Assembly: GCA_947169105.1 (NCBI GenBank)
Contig: CAMVOL010000006.1
Coordinates: 1-64,000 of the forward strand
DNA length: 64,000 nucleotides
From: an uncultured Bacteroidales bacterium
GTDB taxonomy: Bacteria; Bacteroidota; Bacteroidia; Bacteroidales; WCHB1-69
Reading direction: 5' to 3'
The translations under genes were made by a program, and so were the position numbers. Under the pieces are notes generated by a model, which was given only the letters and a program-made list of their open reading frames with translations, had not been told where the DNA came from and did not search any database. Shown here piece after piece: positions 54,257-63,130 of the stretch. How positions within the stretch are numbered: the first letter of the stretch is position 1; each line of letters starts with the position of its first letter.

Positions 54257-55438
54257 ATGAAAAAGGTAATTTTATTCGCAGTAATCGCCGCATTCATCGG
54301 CACCAGCTACGGACAGAGCTGTCTGCAAGACGTCTGGATGTCCATGCAGAACAAGAAAATCATGGAAGCCAAGAAAAAAATCGACGAATGTATGGTTGGC
54401 AACGAAGGAAGTGCCAAGGCTTGGCTGTACAAAGGCAACGTTTACCTGAGGGTTTACGACCAAGACAACGAACGCCTGAAAAAGAATCCCGCATACGTGT
54501 CCAAAACTCCCGATGCTTTGTGGATTGCCTACGAGAGCTTCTACAAATCCATGCAGATTGACGTGAACGTGCACGATGACGGCGTGATTGACCCGAAAGA
54601 AGGACAACGCATCTGCGCTGACCCGCTGAAGGCCATCGGTATGGACGCTTGGAAGGCCAAAGATTATGACAAGGCCGACAAGTACCTGCGTGCCGCCATC
54701 AAGTGCTACGAAGCCAGCGGCAGCAAACAATCGGCGGGTATCAGCTACTACAACCTTGCCTCCGTCGCTTTCGACAAGGGCGGTGAAGCCGCACAGCTTG
54801 AAGTGCTTGACGAAGCCATCAAGGCCAACACCAACTTTGTGGATATCTACACCATCGCCTACGATATCTACAGCACACAGAAGAATCTTGAAAAGTGCAA
54901 AGAAATCGTTTCAAAAGGCAAAAAGAACGTCAATGAAAGATACATCGTTTATATCCATCTTCTTGACCTCAGTTACAATGCCGAAACCAAAGACACTGCC
55001 AAAGTAGATAAGGCCATTGAACGTCTATTCAAGAACGACACAATGGCTGACATCATGGCCAATGCCGCAAACTATCTGCTGAATGCCGGCATGTTTGACA
55101 AAGCCGAGCAAGTGCTGAACAGAGGTCTTGAGAAAAAGCCCAACGATTTCTCTCTCAACAACATGATGGCATACGGCACTTTTCTCCGCGTGAATGACAT
55201 CATCAAACTGCGCAACCAAGCTATCAGTGAACGTCAGTACGAGCTTGCGAACCAGTACAAAGAACAGCAGGATGCCCTTATGAACACAGCACACGACTGG
55301 GCACAAAAAGCTTTTGACATTGACCCCGACCATCTGCAGAACGCCAAGATGTTGAAACAGTTGAAGTTGCAACTCGGAAAAGAGGTTCCTGCCGAACTGA
55401 ACGCCGTCATTGAAAAATACACTAAGCCCCAAGAATAA
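54257..55438 (+). CDS. Exported TPR protein (paralogue 2)
   Basis: 393 residues. Signal peptide MKKVILFAVIAAFIGTSYGQ, then TPR repeats (KAWLYKGNVYLRVYDQDNER, ISYYNLASVAFDKGGEAAQL, MADIMANAANYLLNAGMFDK). Same length and layout as the preceding gene, 44 bases upstream. The DedA-family gene follows after 6 bases. It probably forms a periplasmic complex with its paralogue; this is inferred from position only. Confidence 0.85.
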   Translation: MKKVILFAVIAAFIGTSYGQSCLQDVWMSMQNKKIMEAKKKIDECMVGNEGSAKAWLYKGNVYLRVYDQDNERLKKNPAYVSKTPDALWIAYESFYKSMQIDVNVHDDGVIDPKEGQRICADPLKAIGMDAWKAKDYDKADKYLRAAIKCYEASGSKQSAGISYYNLASVAFDKGGEAAQLEVLDEAIKANTNFVDIYTIAYDIYSTQKNLEKCKEIVSKGKKNVNERYIVYIHLLDLSYNAETKDTAKVDKAIERLFKNDTMADIMANAANYLLNAGMFDKAEQVLNRGLEKKPNDFSLNNMMAYGTFLRVNDIIKLRNQAISERQYELANQYKEQQDALMNTAHDWAQKAFDIDPDHLQNAKMLKQLKLQLGKEVPAELNAVIEKYTKPQE

Positions 55439-55444
55439 GGCTCT

Positions 55445-56254
55445 ATGAAGAAAACCATCTTTTTGCTGTCTGTCATCCTATTAGCGGGATGTGCACCGGC
55501 AAAGACCACGGCGGAGGCCAATGAGAAATCTGCCACTACGAACGAACAAACCGTGAAGCCGGCATCCGAAGAGGATGCCGGCTTTGTGGCTCGCATCGGA
55601 AGCTGGTACACCAGCAACCTGAACTACTTCAACGTCACCGCCCTTATGGCGTTGGAAAGTTCTTTTGTCCCATTCCCGTCCGAAATTGTGGTGCCACCCG
55701 CTGCCTACGCTGCCTGCAACGACGGTTCTCCGATGGCAGTCACCGACTCGCACTTCCTTAATGTGCTGTTTGTCATCCTGTTCGCCACGTTGGGCGCACT
55801 CATCGGCGCACTCATCAACTACGCTCTCTCCTATTTTCTGGGACGACCGTTCATCTACTGGTTCGCCGACAGCAAAGTGGGGCATCTTTGCCTTATTAAT
55901 CGCGAAAAGGTGGAGAAAGCCGAAGCATACTTCGTGGAACACGGCAACGCCTCCACCCTCATCGGACGTTTGGTGCCGGTCATCCGGCAGCTCATCTCCA
56001 TTCCAGCGGGACTTGCCAAGATGAACCTGTTCGCGTTTGTCGGCTACACCACCCTCGGCGCCCTCACGTGGAACATCATCCTCGCCATCCTCGGCTATGT
56101 GGCGCACGGTCAGCAGGATTTAATTACGAAATACAGTCATGAGCTTTCATGGATACTGCTGACACTCGGTGTTCTCTTCGTCGTCTATCTCGTTTATAAG
56201 GGCTTGAAGAACAGGAAGAAAAAGAGCAACGGAAATCCTCCTGCCGAAGCATAA
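55445..56254 (+). CDS. DedA-family membrane protein with lipoprotein-type N-terminus
   Basis: 269 residues. MKKTIFLLSVILLAGC is a perfect lipobox (LAGC, Cys16), followed by a Glu/Thr/Ala-rich linker. From residue 60 it is a DedA/VTT domain: VTALMALESSFVPFPSEIVV, then ALIGALINYALSYFLGRPFI, the conserved FVEHGNASTLIGRLVPVIRQ with the essential Arg pattern, and the final helices. DedA proteins scramble or flip polyprenyl or phospholipids. A lipid-anchored N-terminus is unusual for them. The stop overlaps the aroE start (TAATG). Confidence 0.9.
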   Translation: MKKTIFLLSVILLAGCAPAKTTAEANEKSATTNEQTVKPASEEDAGFVARIGSWYTSNLNYFNVTALMALESSFVPFPSEIVVPPAAYAACNDGSPMAVTDSHFLNVLFVILFATLGALIGALINYALSYFLGRPFIYWFADSKVGHLCLINREKVEKAEAYFVEHGNASTLIGRLVPVIRQLISIPAGLAKMNLFAFVGYTTLGALTWNIILAILGYVAHGQQDLITKYSHELSWILLTLGVLFVVYLVYKGLKNRKKKSNGNPPAEA

Positions 56255-57018
56255 TGAAACTCTACGGTCTCATCGGATACCCGCTGGAACACAGTGCTTC
56301 CCCTGATTTTTTCAAGAAGAAATTTGAGAAGGAGAATATCCACGATACTGATTATCAGCTTTTTCCTTTAAAAGAAATCGCAGAATTACCCCGTTTGGTT
56401 GCGGAAAATCCCGACCTGACGGGGTTTAATGTCACCTCGCCGTACAAGCAGGCCATCCTTCCCCTCCTCGCCCGCACCGACATTGCCGCATCCACCATCG
56501 GTGCGGTGAACACGGTGAAAGTGTCGCACGAAAACGGGGAAACCCTACTCCACGGGTACAACACAGATTACATCGGGTTTGCCGAAAGCCTGATGGAGGC
56601 GCTGTCCCGCACGCCCCGACGCGCCTTGATTCTGGGCACCGGAGGCGCTGCCCGTGCCGTCCGGTACGCCCTCACCGGGATGCACTGCGATGTCACGATG
56701 GTGTCACGCACAATCGGAAAAGGAGACCTTACCTACGGTGATCTGACGGCGGAAATCGTCAGCAGGCATCTGTTGGTAGTGAATGCCACACCGCTCGGAA
56801 TGTACCCAAACACAGACCGTTGCCCCGACTTCCCCTACGAAGTGCTTACTAGCAAGCACTTCCTGTTCGACCTGATCTACAATCCGAAAGAGACCGAATT
56901 TTTGCGGCGGGGACGGCTGCGTGGGGCTGAAACCTGCAACGGCTTGTCCATGCTGCAGCATCAGGCCGAAGCGAGCTGGAACATTTGGTCCTCTGCGCCT
57001 GAGTTTCGCTGGCCTTAA
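56254..57018 (+). CDS. aroE: Shikimate dehydrogenase
   Basis: A 254-residue NADPH-dependent enzyme of the shikimate pathway that reduces 3-dehydroshikimate. GYPLEHSASPDFF near residue 7 is the substrate loop; FNVTSPYKQAILP contains the catalytic Lys; GTGGAARAV (about 129-137) is the nucleotide loop; NGLSMLQHQAEASW is the C-terminal signature. Cytosolic. Coupled to the upstream DedA gene by start/stop overlap. Confidence 0.95.
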   Translation: MKLYGLIGYPLEHSASPDFFKKKFEKENIHDTDYQLFPLKEIAELPRLVAENPDLTGFNVTSPYKQAILPLLARTDIAASTIGAVNTVKVSHENGETLLHGYNTDYIGFAESLMEALSRTPRRALILGTGGAARAVRYALTGMHCDVTMVSRTIGKGDLTYGDLTAEIVSRHLLVVNATPLGMYPNTDRCPDFPYEVLTSKHFLFDLIYNPKETEFLRRGRLRGAETCNGLSMLQHQAEASWNIWSSAPEFRWP

Positions 57019-57061
57019 TAAAAAACTTACGATACGGCAGTTCAGATTCGTAATTGTTTAG

Positions 57062-57069
57062 TAACTTTG
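57062..57069 (+). promoter_or_regulatory. Bacteroidetes -7 box (TAACTTTG) for the gmhB-like gene
   Basis: TAACTTTG lies 18 bases before GTG 57088 and overlaps the alternative upstream TTG start at 57067, which rules that start out. Confidence 0.7.
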
Positions 57070-57087
57070 CACCCTCAAATTCACGAC

Positions 57088-57633
57088 GTGAAAAATCTGA
57101 CAGACAGGACATTATTTTTAGATCGCGACGGTGTCATCAACGTTCAGTTGGTTGGCGACTACGTTAAAAAAGTCTCTGAGCTGGCGTTACGGGAGGATTT
57201 TCTGAAATCTATACCGTTCATTGTCAAGAATTTCGGGAAAATTTTTATCGTCACAAACCAGCAGTGTATCGCCAAGGGGCTGTGTACACAAGCGGATGTG
57301 GACGAAGTGCATCGTCATTTGCTGAATATTCTGGAATATCATGGGTTACACATTACTAATATATATATATGTCCCCACCTCGCCGGAAGCGGCTGTACTT
57401 GCCGCAAGCCCGAAACGGGATTGGCAATGCAGGCCAAGACCGACTATCCCGACATTGACTTCGCCCGCTCGGTAATGGTCGGAGACAGCGCCAGTGACAT
57501 GCGCTTCGGACGCAACTGCGGGATGGAGACCGTCTTCATCGGCAAAGTTACTGACGAGAACCGCACGGACATCCTCGCCGATTCTGACCACATTGTCGAT
57601 TCCATCTATCAATATATGAGCCAAATCCCATAA
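57088..57633 (+). CDS. HAD phosphatase, GmhB-like (heptose bisphosphate 7-phosphatase type)
   Basis: 181 residues, starting with GTG. The catalytic motif LFLDRDGVIN has Asp12 and Asp14; VTNQ supplies motif II; CPHLAGSGCTCRKPETGL is the Cys/His zinc loop of GmhB-type HADs; VMVGDSASDMRFG is motif III/IV. In LPS heptose synthesis GmhB removes the C7 phosphate. It precedes an acyltransferase of the lipid A type by one base, which favours an envelope role. Confidence 0.85.
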   Translation: MKNLTDRTLFLDRDGVINVQLVGDYVKKVSELALREDFLKSIPFIVKNFGKIFIVTNQQCIAKGLCTQADVDEVHRHLLNILEYHGLHITNIYICPHLAGSGCTCRKPETGLAMQAKTDYPDIDFARSVMVGDSASDMRFGRNCGMETVFIGKVTDENRTDILADSDHIVDSIYQYMSQIP

Positions 57634-57634
57634 T

Positions 57635-58498
57635 ATGCACTTCCTGTTCTACTTTATACTATACCCCTTGTCGCTCCTTCCGATGCCGCTGCTTTACGGA
57701 ATCGCCTTCTTGTTCTATCTTGTTGTCCGATATGTAATTGGTTATCGTAAAACAATCATTACCAATAATTTAAAAAAATCTTTTCCAGAAAAAAACGACA
57801 AAGAAATCCGGCAGCTGCGCAACGCCTACTACCGCCACCTCGCCCGCATCGCGGCGGAGATGCTGAAAATGCTGACGATGTCACGCCGGAATGTGATGCG
57901 CCGTTACCGCTGTGAGAATCCGGAACTGGTCAACCGGTTTTACGAAGAGGGCAAAAGCGTCATCCTGATGTCAGCGCACTACAACAACTGGGAATGGATG
58001 ATCCTCAGCCTGCCGATGCAGTACCATCACCACGGCGTTGGGGTCGGGAAAGCCAACAGCAACAAGGCTTTCGAGAAGCTCATCAACCGCGCCCGCACCC
58101 GCAACGGCACCGAGGTAGTGTTTGCCGACCACGTGCGTGAGGTTTTTGAGCGGTGCGAACTTGGCCACACGCCCGCCGCCTATATGATGCTATCGGACCA
58201 GTCGCCCAACAACGTCCACAAGAGCTATCGCACCACCTTCCTCAACCAGCCGTCGGCAATGATCTACGGAGCAGAACATTTCGCCCAAAAGTACGACATC
58301 CCCGTCCTCTATTACGAAGTCATCCGCGAAAAAATCGGCCACTATAAAATTGTAAACCACCTTATTACAGAACATCCAAAGGAAACAGAATATGGTGAAA
58401 TCACGGAAGCTTATGTGCGTCACCTTGAAGCTACCATCCGACGAGAACCCGCCTACTGGCTTTGGAGTCACCGCCGTTGGAAACTGAAACTGGATTAA
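57635..58498 (+). CDS. LpxL/HtrB-like lysophospholipid acyltransferase
   Basis: 287 residues. An N-terminal membrane anchor (FLFYFILYPLSLLPMPLLYG) precedes the acyltransferase domain with the H-x4-D/E motif as SAHYNNWEW (about residues 112-120) and a late YEVIREKIGHYKI segment. It is of the bacterial lipid A acyltransferase family that adds secondary acyl chains at the inner membrane. The exact acyl group and position cannot be inferred. Confidence 0.9.
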   Translation: MHFLFYFILYPLSLLPMPLLYGIAFLFYLVVRYVIGYRKTIITNNLKKSFPEKNDKEIRQLRNAYYRHLARIAAEMLKMLTMSRRNVMRRYRCENPELVNRFYEEGKSVILMSAHYNNWEWMILSLPMQYHHHGVGVGKANSNKAFEKLINRARTRNGTEVVFADHVREVFERCELGHTPAAYMMLSDQSPNNVHKSYRTTFLNQPSAMIYGAEHFAQKYDIPVLYYEVIREKIGHYKIVNHLITEHPKETEYGEITEAYVRHLEATIRREPAYWLWSHRRWKLKLD

Positions 58499-58508
58499 TA
58501 TACACACT

Positions 58509-59597
58509 ATGAAAAAAATACTGATTATCGTCATCGCTGTTATAATTGCTGCCGTCCCCGTCTCGGCACAGAAGAGCATCCTTTTCCTTCTGCCGTTGGA
58601 TGCGGACAGAGCCGCGCAGACCGATATAGAAAACCTTAATTCACAGCAAGATATTGACAACATTTTCGGAAGAACGCTCATCCATTTTTGGGAAGGGGCA
58701 CAGATTGCAATTTCTGAACTAGGTGATGAAGGCAACGACTTTCACGTCATCATGCGCGATGTGACCGACGCTAACAAGTTGGAACGGGTGCTCAACGAAC
58801 CTGACATCCAAAAAGTTGACCTTATCATTGCCCCTCTTTATGGCAAGCTGTTCCCGACAGTGGCGGAGTTCGGACACCAGCACAAAATACCTGTTGTGAA
58901 CCCATTCACTTCCCGTCACGACATCATCGAAGGAAATCCTTACGTCTATAAGGCAAATCCGTCGTTGGAGGCGCGGGCGGCGTACCTCTGCAACCACCAT
59001 CCGGGCGCTAACTTCATTCTATGGACGAGCGATAACCGAACCACACCCGATGCCGAGGCGTACAAGACCTACTTCACGGAACACAACATCACCTACCATC
59101 AAGTGCCCGACAGCGCCTTCTTCGGCGACCACCTGTCCCGCACCAAAGACAATGTGGTAATCGCCTGCTTCCACAACGTGCAGTCGTATATCAATGGGAT
59201 GACAAAGACGCTGCAAGCCAACAAATTACCAAATTTCACATGGATAATTCCCGAAGAGTGGCTGCTGATGGAGGAGTTCAATATTGACAATATGAACGGA
59301 CTGGATGTCAACTACTTCGCTAGCTATTTTGCCGATGATGCCGAGGAGCGCACACAGGTCTTCAACTACAAATATGGGGAGCGGTTCCACTGCCTGCCCT
59401 CCGTCCGCAACTACGCCTATCAGGGTTACGACATTGCAAAGTTTTTTATCTCCTTGATTCTCAAAGACTATCGCACACCCGATTTCGAACCTATTGCCTA
59501 CAAATTCCAGTTCAAACGGATTGAAAAGGGAGGCTTTGAGAATATGAAAGCAAGGTTCATCCATCTACAAAATTATGAATTTAAAGAAGTGAAGTAA
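58509..59597 (+). CDS. Periplasmic type 1 binding-protein-like protein
   Basis: 362 residues. Signal peptide MKKILIIVIAVIIAAVPVSA. The fold follows the type 1 periplasmic binding protein (LivJ-like/LpoA-like) plan: IHFWEGAQIAISELGDEGND, LIIAPLYGKLFPTVAEFGHQ, VNPFTSRHDIIEGNPYVYKA. No transporter genes are nearby and there is no LysM domain in this protein, so it may be a scaffold or sensor of the LpoA kind instead of a transporter subunit. Last gene of the group before gapA. Confidence 0.75.
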   Translation: MKKILIIVIAVIIAAVPVSAQKSILFLLPLDADRAAQTDIENLNSQQDIDNIFGRTLIHFWEGAQIAISELGDEGNDFHVIMRDVTDANKLERVLNEPDIQKVDLIIAPLYGKLFPTVAEFGHQHKIPVVNPFTSRHDIIEGNPYVYKANPSLEARAAYLCNHHPGANFILWTSDNRTTPDAEAYKTYFTEHNITYHQVPDSAFFGDHLSRTKDNVVIACFHNVQSYINGMTKTLQANKLPNFTWIIPEEWLLMEEFNIDNMNGLDVNYFASYFADDAEERTQVFNYKYGERFHCLPSVRNYAYQGYDIAKFFISLILKDYRTPDFEPIAYKFQFKRIEKGGFENMKARFIHLQNYEFKEVK

Positions 59598-59627
59598 ATT
59601 CATTCTAACAACAATAAATCAAATTAA

Positions 59628-60656
<1,029 letters not shown>

Positions 60657-60665
60657 CCTTCATCC

Positions 60666-60699
60666 GATTGAGCCGCAACAAATTGCGGCTCAATCTTTT
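60666..60699 (+). terminator. Rho-independent terminator after gapA
   Basis: GATTGAGCCGCAA and TTGCGGCTCAATC form a perfect 13-bp stem with loop CAAA, followed by TTTT. Confidence 0.93.
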
Positions 60700-60710
60700 A
60701 AAAGAAACCA

Positions 60711-61301
60711 ATGGGCACAATTTCGCTGGACTATTTCCTGAACGACGACGTGGTCTTCTTGGCAAAAGATTTGCTGGGGAAGTACGTCTTTACACAGATT
60801 GGGGGGCAGATTTCGGGGGGTATCATTACCGAGACAGAGGCGTACAAGGCCATGATTGACCGTGCCTCGCACGCATTCGGCGGACGGCGCACGAAACGCA
60901 ACGAGATGATGTACGCCCGCGGCGGTGTCGCTTACGTCTATCTCTGCTACGGGATGCACCGGATGCTCAACTTCGTCACCAACGGGAAAGACATAGCCGA
61001 TGCGGTGCTAATCCGATCCATCTTGCCGACCCACGGAGAGGAGCTGATGCTGCAACGCACGGGGAAGCCACGTTGCGTGCCAGAAATCACCTGTGGCCCC
61101 GGAAAAGTGTGCAAGGCATTGGGAATCACGATGGAACAGAACGGAACGCCGCTCAATTCGGAACAGCTGTGGGTGGAAGACCGCGGCCTCATCGTGCCGG
61201 ACAGCGAAGTCATCTGCGGCCCGCGGGTCGGCGTGGATTACGCGGGCGAGGACGCCCTTTTGCCGTGGCGGTTCCAGTGGAAAGAAAAAATTGAAAAATG
61301 A
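60711..61301 (+). CDS. DNA-3-methyladenine glycosylase (AAG/MPG type)
   Basis: A 196-residue base-excision repair enzyme of the eukaryote-type AAG family. ITETEAYKAMIDRASHAFGG and RNEMMYARGGVAYVYLCYGM are the conserved active-site segments, the first with the general-base Glu; GPGKVCKALGI follows. Removes alkylated adenines in DNA. It starts 11 bases past the gapA terminator and has no evident promoter of its own. Confidence 0.95.
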   Translation: MGTISLDYFLNDDVVFLAKDLLGKYVFTQIGGQISGGIITETEAYKAMIDRASHAFGGRRTKRNEMMYARGGVAYVYLCYGMHRMLNFVTNGKDIADAVLIRSILPTHGEELMLQRTGKPRCVPEITCGPGKVCKALGITMEQNGTPLNSEQLWVEDRGLIVPDSEVICGPRVGVDYAGEDALLPWRFQWKEKIEK

Positions 61302-61420
61302 AAATTGAAAATTATGAAGTATAAAGTAGGAGGTATTCCTCGCACAGTCCCTCTTTATACCTATTACCTTTTACTTTTACTTTTAACTCTCAACTTTTAA
61401 CTTTATAAGCCACAATCTCC
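61302..61420. repeat. Low-complexity AT-rich intergenic repeats
   Basis: Variants of AAAAATGAAAATTGAAAA are followed, in inverted sense, by CTTTTACTTTTACTTTTAAC and CAACTTTTAACTTT. No gene seen. It is the same kind of decaying linker as at 41947-42000. Confidence 0.65.
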
Positions 61421-61479
61421 CTTTCTTCCACAATAAAAAACAAAGACAGTCGTTATCAAAAGTTGCGAAAATTGTATCT

Positions 61480-62319
61480 ATGAAAAAGTTATCCCTTATC
61501 TTGCTGGCGTTGTTCCTTTCATTTTCCGGATTTGCACAAAGGTCGGAACTGGGCGGGACGGTCGGCACTTCGTTTTATCTCGGAGATCTCAATCCGCGCG
61601 GCGTTTTCAAAATGCCGAGATTAGCAGGAGGTATCGTCTATCGTTACAATTTTACGCCGCGATGGGCCATCAAGGCGGATGTTCTCTTCTGCGAAGTGGC
61701 CGCCAGCGATGCCGTCACCAACAAGAAATACGAGCGCAACCTCAGTTTCAAGTCGCCCATCACTGAGATTTCGGTGCAGGCGGAGCTCAACTTTTTCAAA
61801 TTGTACAATGAACGGGGCAAGAACTTCTTCACGCCCTATATTTTCGCCGGTATTGCCTTCTTTTCGTTCAATCCGCAGGCCGAACTCAATGGCACCTATT
61901 ATGCCCTCCAGCACCTCGGCACGGAGGGACAAGGTCTTGAGGGGGAGCGCAAGATGTACTCCCTCTGCAACTTTGCCATCCCGTTTGGCATCGGCATCCG
62001 CTTCAATGTGGCCAAGTACCTCTGTATCGGGGCGGAATGGGGCATGCGCTACACGTTCACCGATTTCTTGGACGATGTGAGCGGAAACTATTATGACAAC
62101 CGAACGCTGCGTGACTTGCGCGGCGACATTGTGGCCGACCTTGCTGACCGCTCGGAAGTGCTTCACCAAGGCGGTACTCAACGCGGCAACAGCACGACCA
62201 AAGACCTTTATTCCTATGCCGGACTGACGGTTACGTTCAAATTCGGCGACATGGACCGTTCGTGCGACATCCGCACCAACGTGAAACGCAAGGCCCAAAA
62301 CGGCCACAGCCGTCTGTAA
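61480..62319 (+). CDS. Outer-membrane beta-barrel protein (DUF6089-like)
   Basis: 279 residues. Signal peptide MKKLSLILLALFLSFSGFAQ. The barrel opens with LGGTVGTSFYLGDLNPRGVF, a start shared by DUF6089 proteins, and shows alternating strands through FTPRWAIKADVLFCEVAASD and TPYIFAGIAFFSFNPQAELN. It comes directly before uppS and bamA, an order seen in Bacteroidota. Function unknown. Confidence 0.8.
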   Translation: MKKLSLILLALFLSFSGFAQRSELGGTVGTSFYLGDLNPRGVFKMPRLAGGIVYRYNFTPRWAIKADVLFCEVAASDAVTNKKYERNLSFKSPITEISVQAELNFFKLYNERGKNFFTPYIFAGIAFFSFNPQAELNGTYYALQHLGTEGQGLEGERKMYSLCNFAIPFGIGIRFNVAKYLCIGAEWGMRYTFTDFLDDVSGNYYDNRTLRDLRGDIVADLADRSEVLHQGGTQRGNSTTKDLYSYAGLTVTFKFGDMDRSCDIRTNVKRKAQNGHSRL

Positions 62320-62338
62320 CTTTTTCAATATCATAATT

Positions 62339-63061
62339 ATGCAGAAAGAGAGCATCAAACACATTGCCATCATTATGGATGGCAACGGGCGTTGGGCGAA
62401 ACAGCATGGATTGGAACGTGTTCTCGGACACAAAGAAGGGGCTAATGCCGTCCGACGGGTGGTGGAAGAGGCCGGGAAACTGCAAATCCCCTACCTCACC
62501 CTCTACACTTTCTCCACTGAGAACTGGAATCGTCCCGAAGCGGAGGTGACGGCACTGATGTCACTGTTAGTCAGTGCGATCCGCAATGAGACGGCGAACC
62601 TTATCAAAAACAACGTGCGGCTCAACGCCATCGGCAACTTGGACGATCTTCCGGAAGCGTGCCGCAAGGAGCTGTTGGACGCCATCGCGCAGACATCGCA
62701 CTGCACGGGGCTCACGCTCACCCTTGCCCTCAGCTACAGCGGACGCGCAGAGCTGACACACGCCACCCGCGAAATCGCCCGCAAAGTATCGGAAGGCACC
62801 CTCTCGCCCGAAGCCGTCACCGACGAGATTATCAGCAACAGCCTCTATACGAGCAACATGCCCGATCCGGACATCCTTATCCGCACCGGTGGAGAGCAGC
62901 GCATCAGCAACTTCCTTCTGTGGCAGTTGGCCTACACCGAACTCTTCTTCCTGCCTGTCATGTGGCCCGACTTTACCGGCAAGCACCTCCGCGAGGTCAT
63001 CGACTGCTTCCTCTCCCGTGAACGCCGCTTCGGCAAAACTAGTGAACAGGTGCAAAACTAA
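62339..63061 (+). CDS. uppS: Isoprenyl transferase (undecaprenyl diphosphate synthase)
   Basis: A 240-residue cis-prenyltransferase that makes undecaprenyl diphosphate for peptidoglycan and O-antigen carriers. IIMDGNGRWAKQHGLERVLG (about residues 11-30) holds the catalytic Asp; YTFSTENWNRP and the C-terminal RTGGEQRISNFLLWQLAYTE are family signatures. Cytosolic. Lies just before bamA, as in many bacteria. Confidence 0.97.
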   Translation: MQKESIKHIAIIMDGNGRWAKQHGLERVLGHKEGANAVRRVVEEAGKLQIPYLTLYTFSTENWNRPEAEVTALMSLLVSAIRNETANLIKNNVRLNAIGNLDDLPEACRKELLDAIAQTSHCTGLTLTLALSYSGRAELTHATREIARKVSEGTLSPEAVTDEIISNSLYTSNMPDPDILIRTGGEQRISNFLLWQLAYTELFFLPVMWPDFTGKHLREVIDCFLSRERRFGKTSEQVQN

Positions 63062-63097
63062 TCGGAAACTTGGCAAAAAACAAAGCCATTTTTTTAT

Positions 63098-63105
63098 TAA
63101 CTTTG
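63098..63105 (+). promoter_or_regulatory. Bacteroidetes -7 box (TAACTTTG) for bamA
   Basis: TAACTTTG lies 26 bases before the TTG at 63131 and supports that start. Confidence 0.7.
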
Positions 63106-63130
63106 CACCCCGATTTATAAATAAAAGAAA

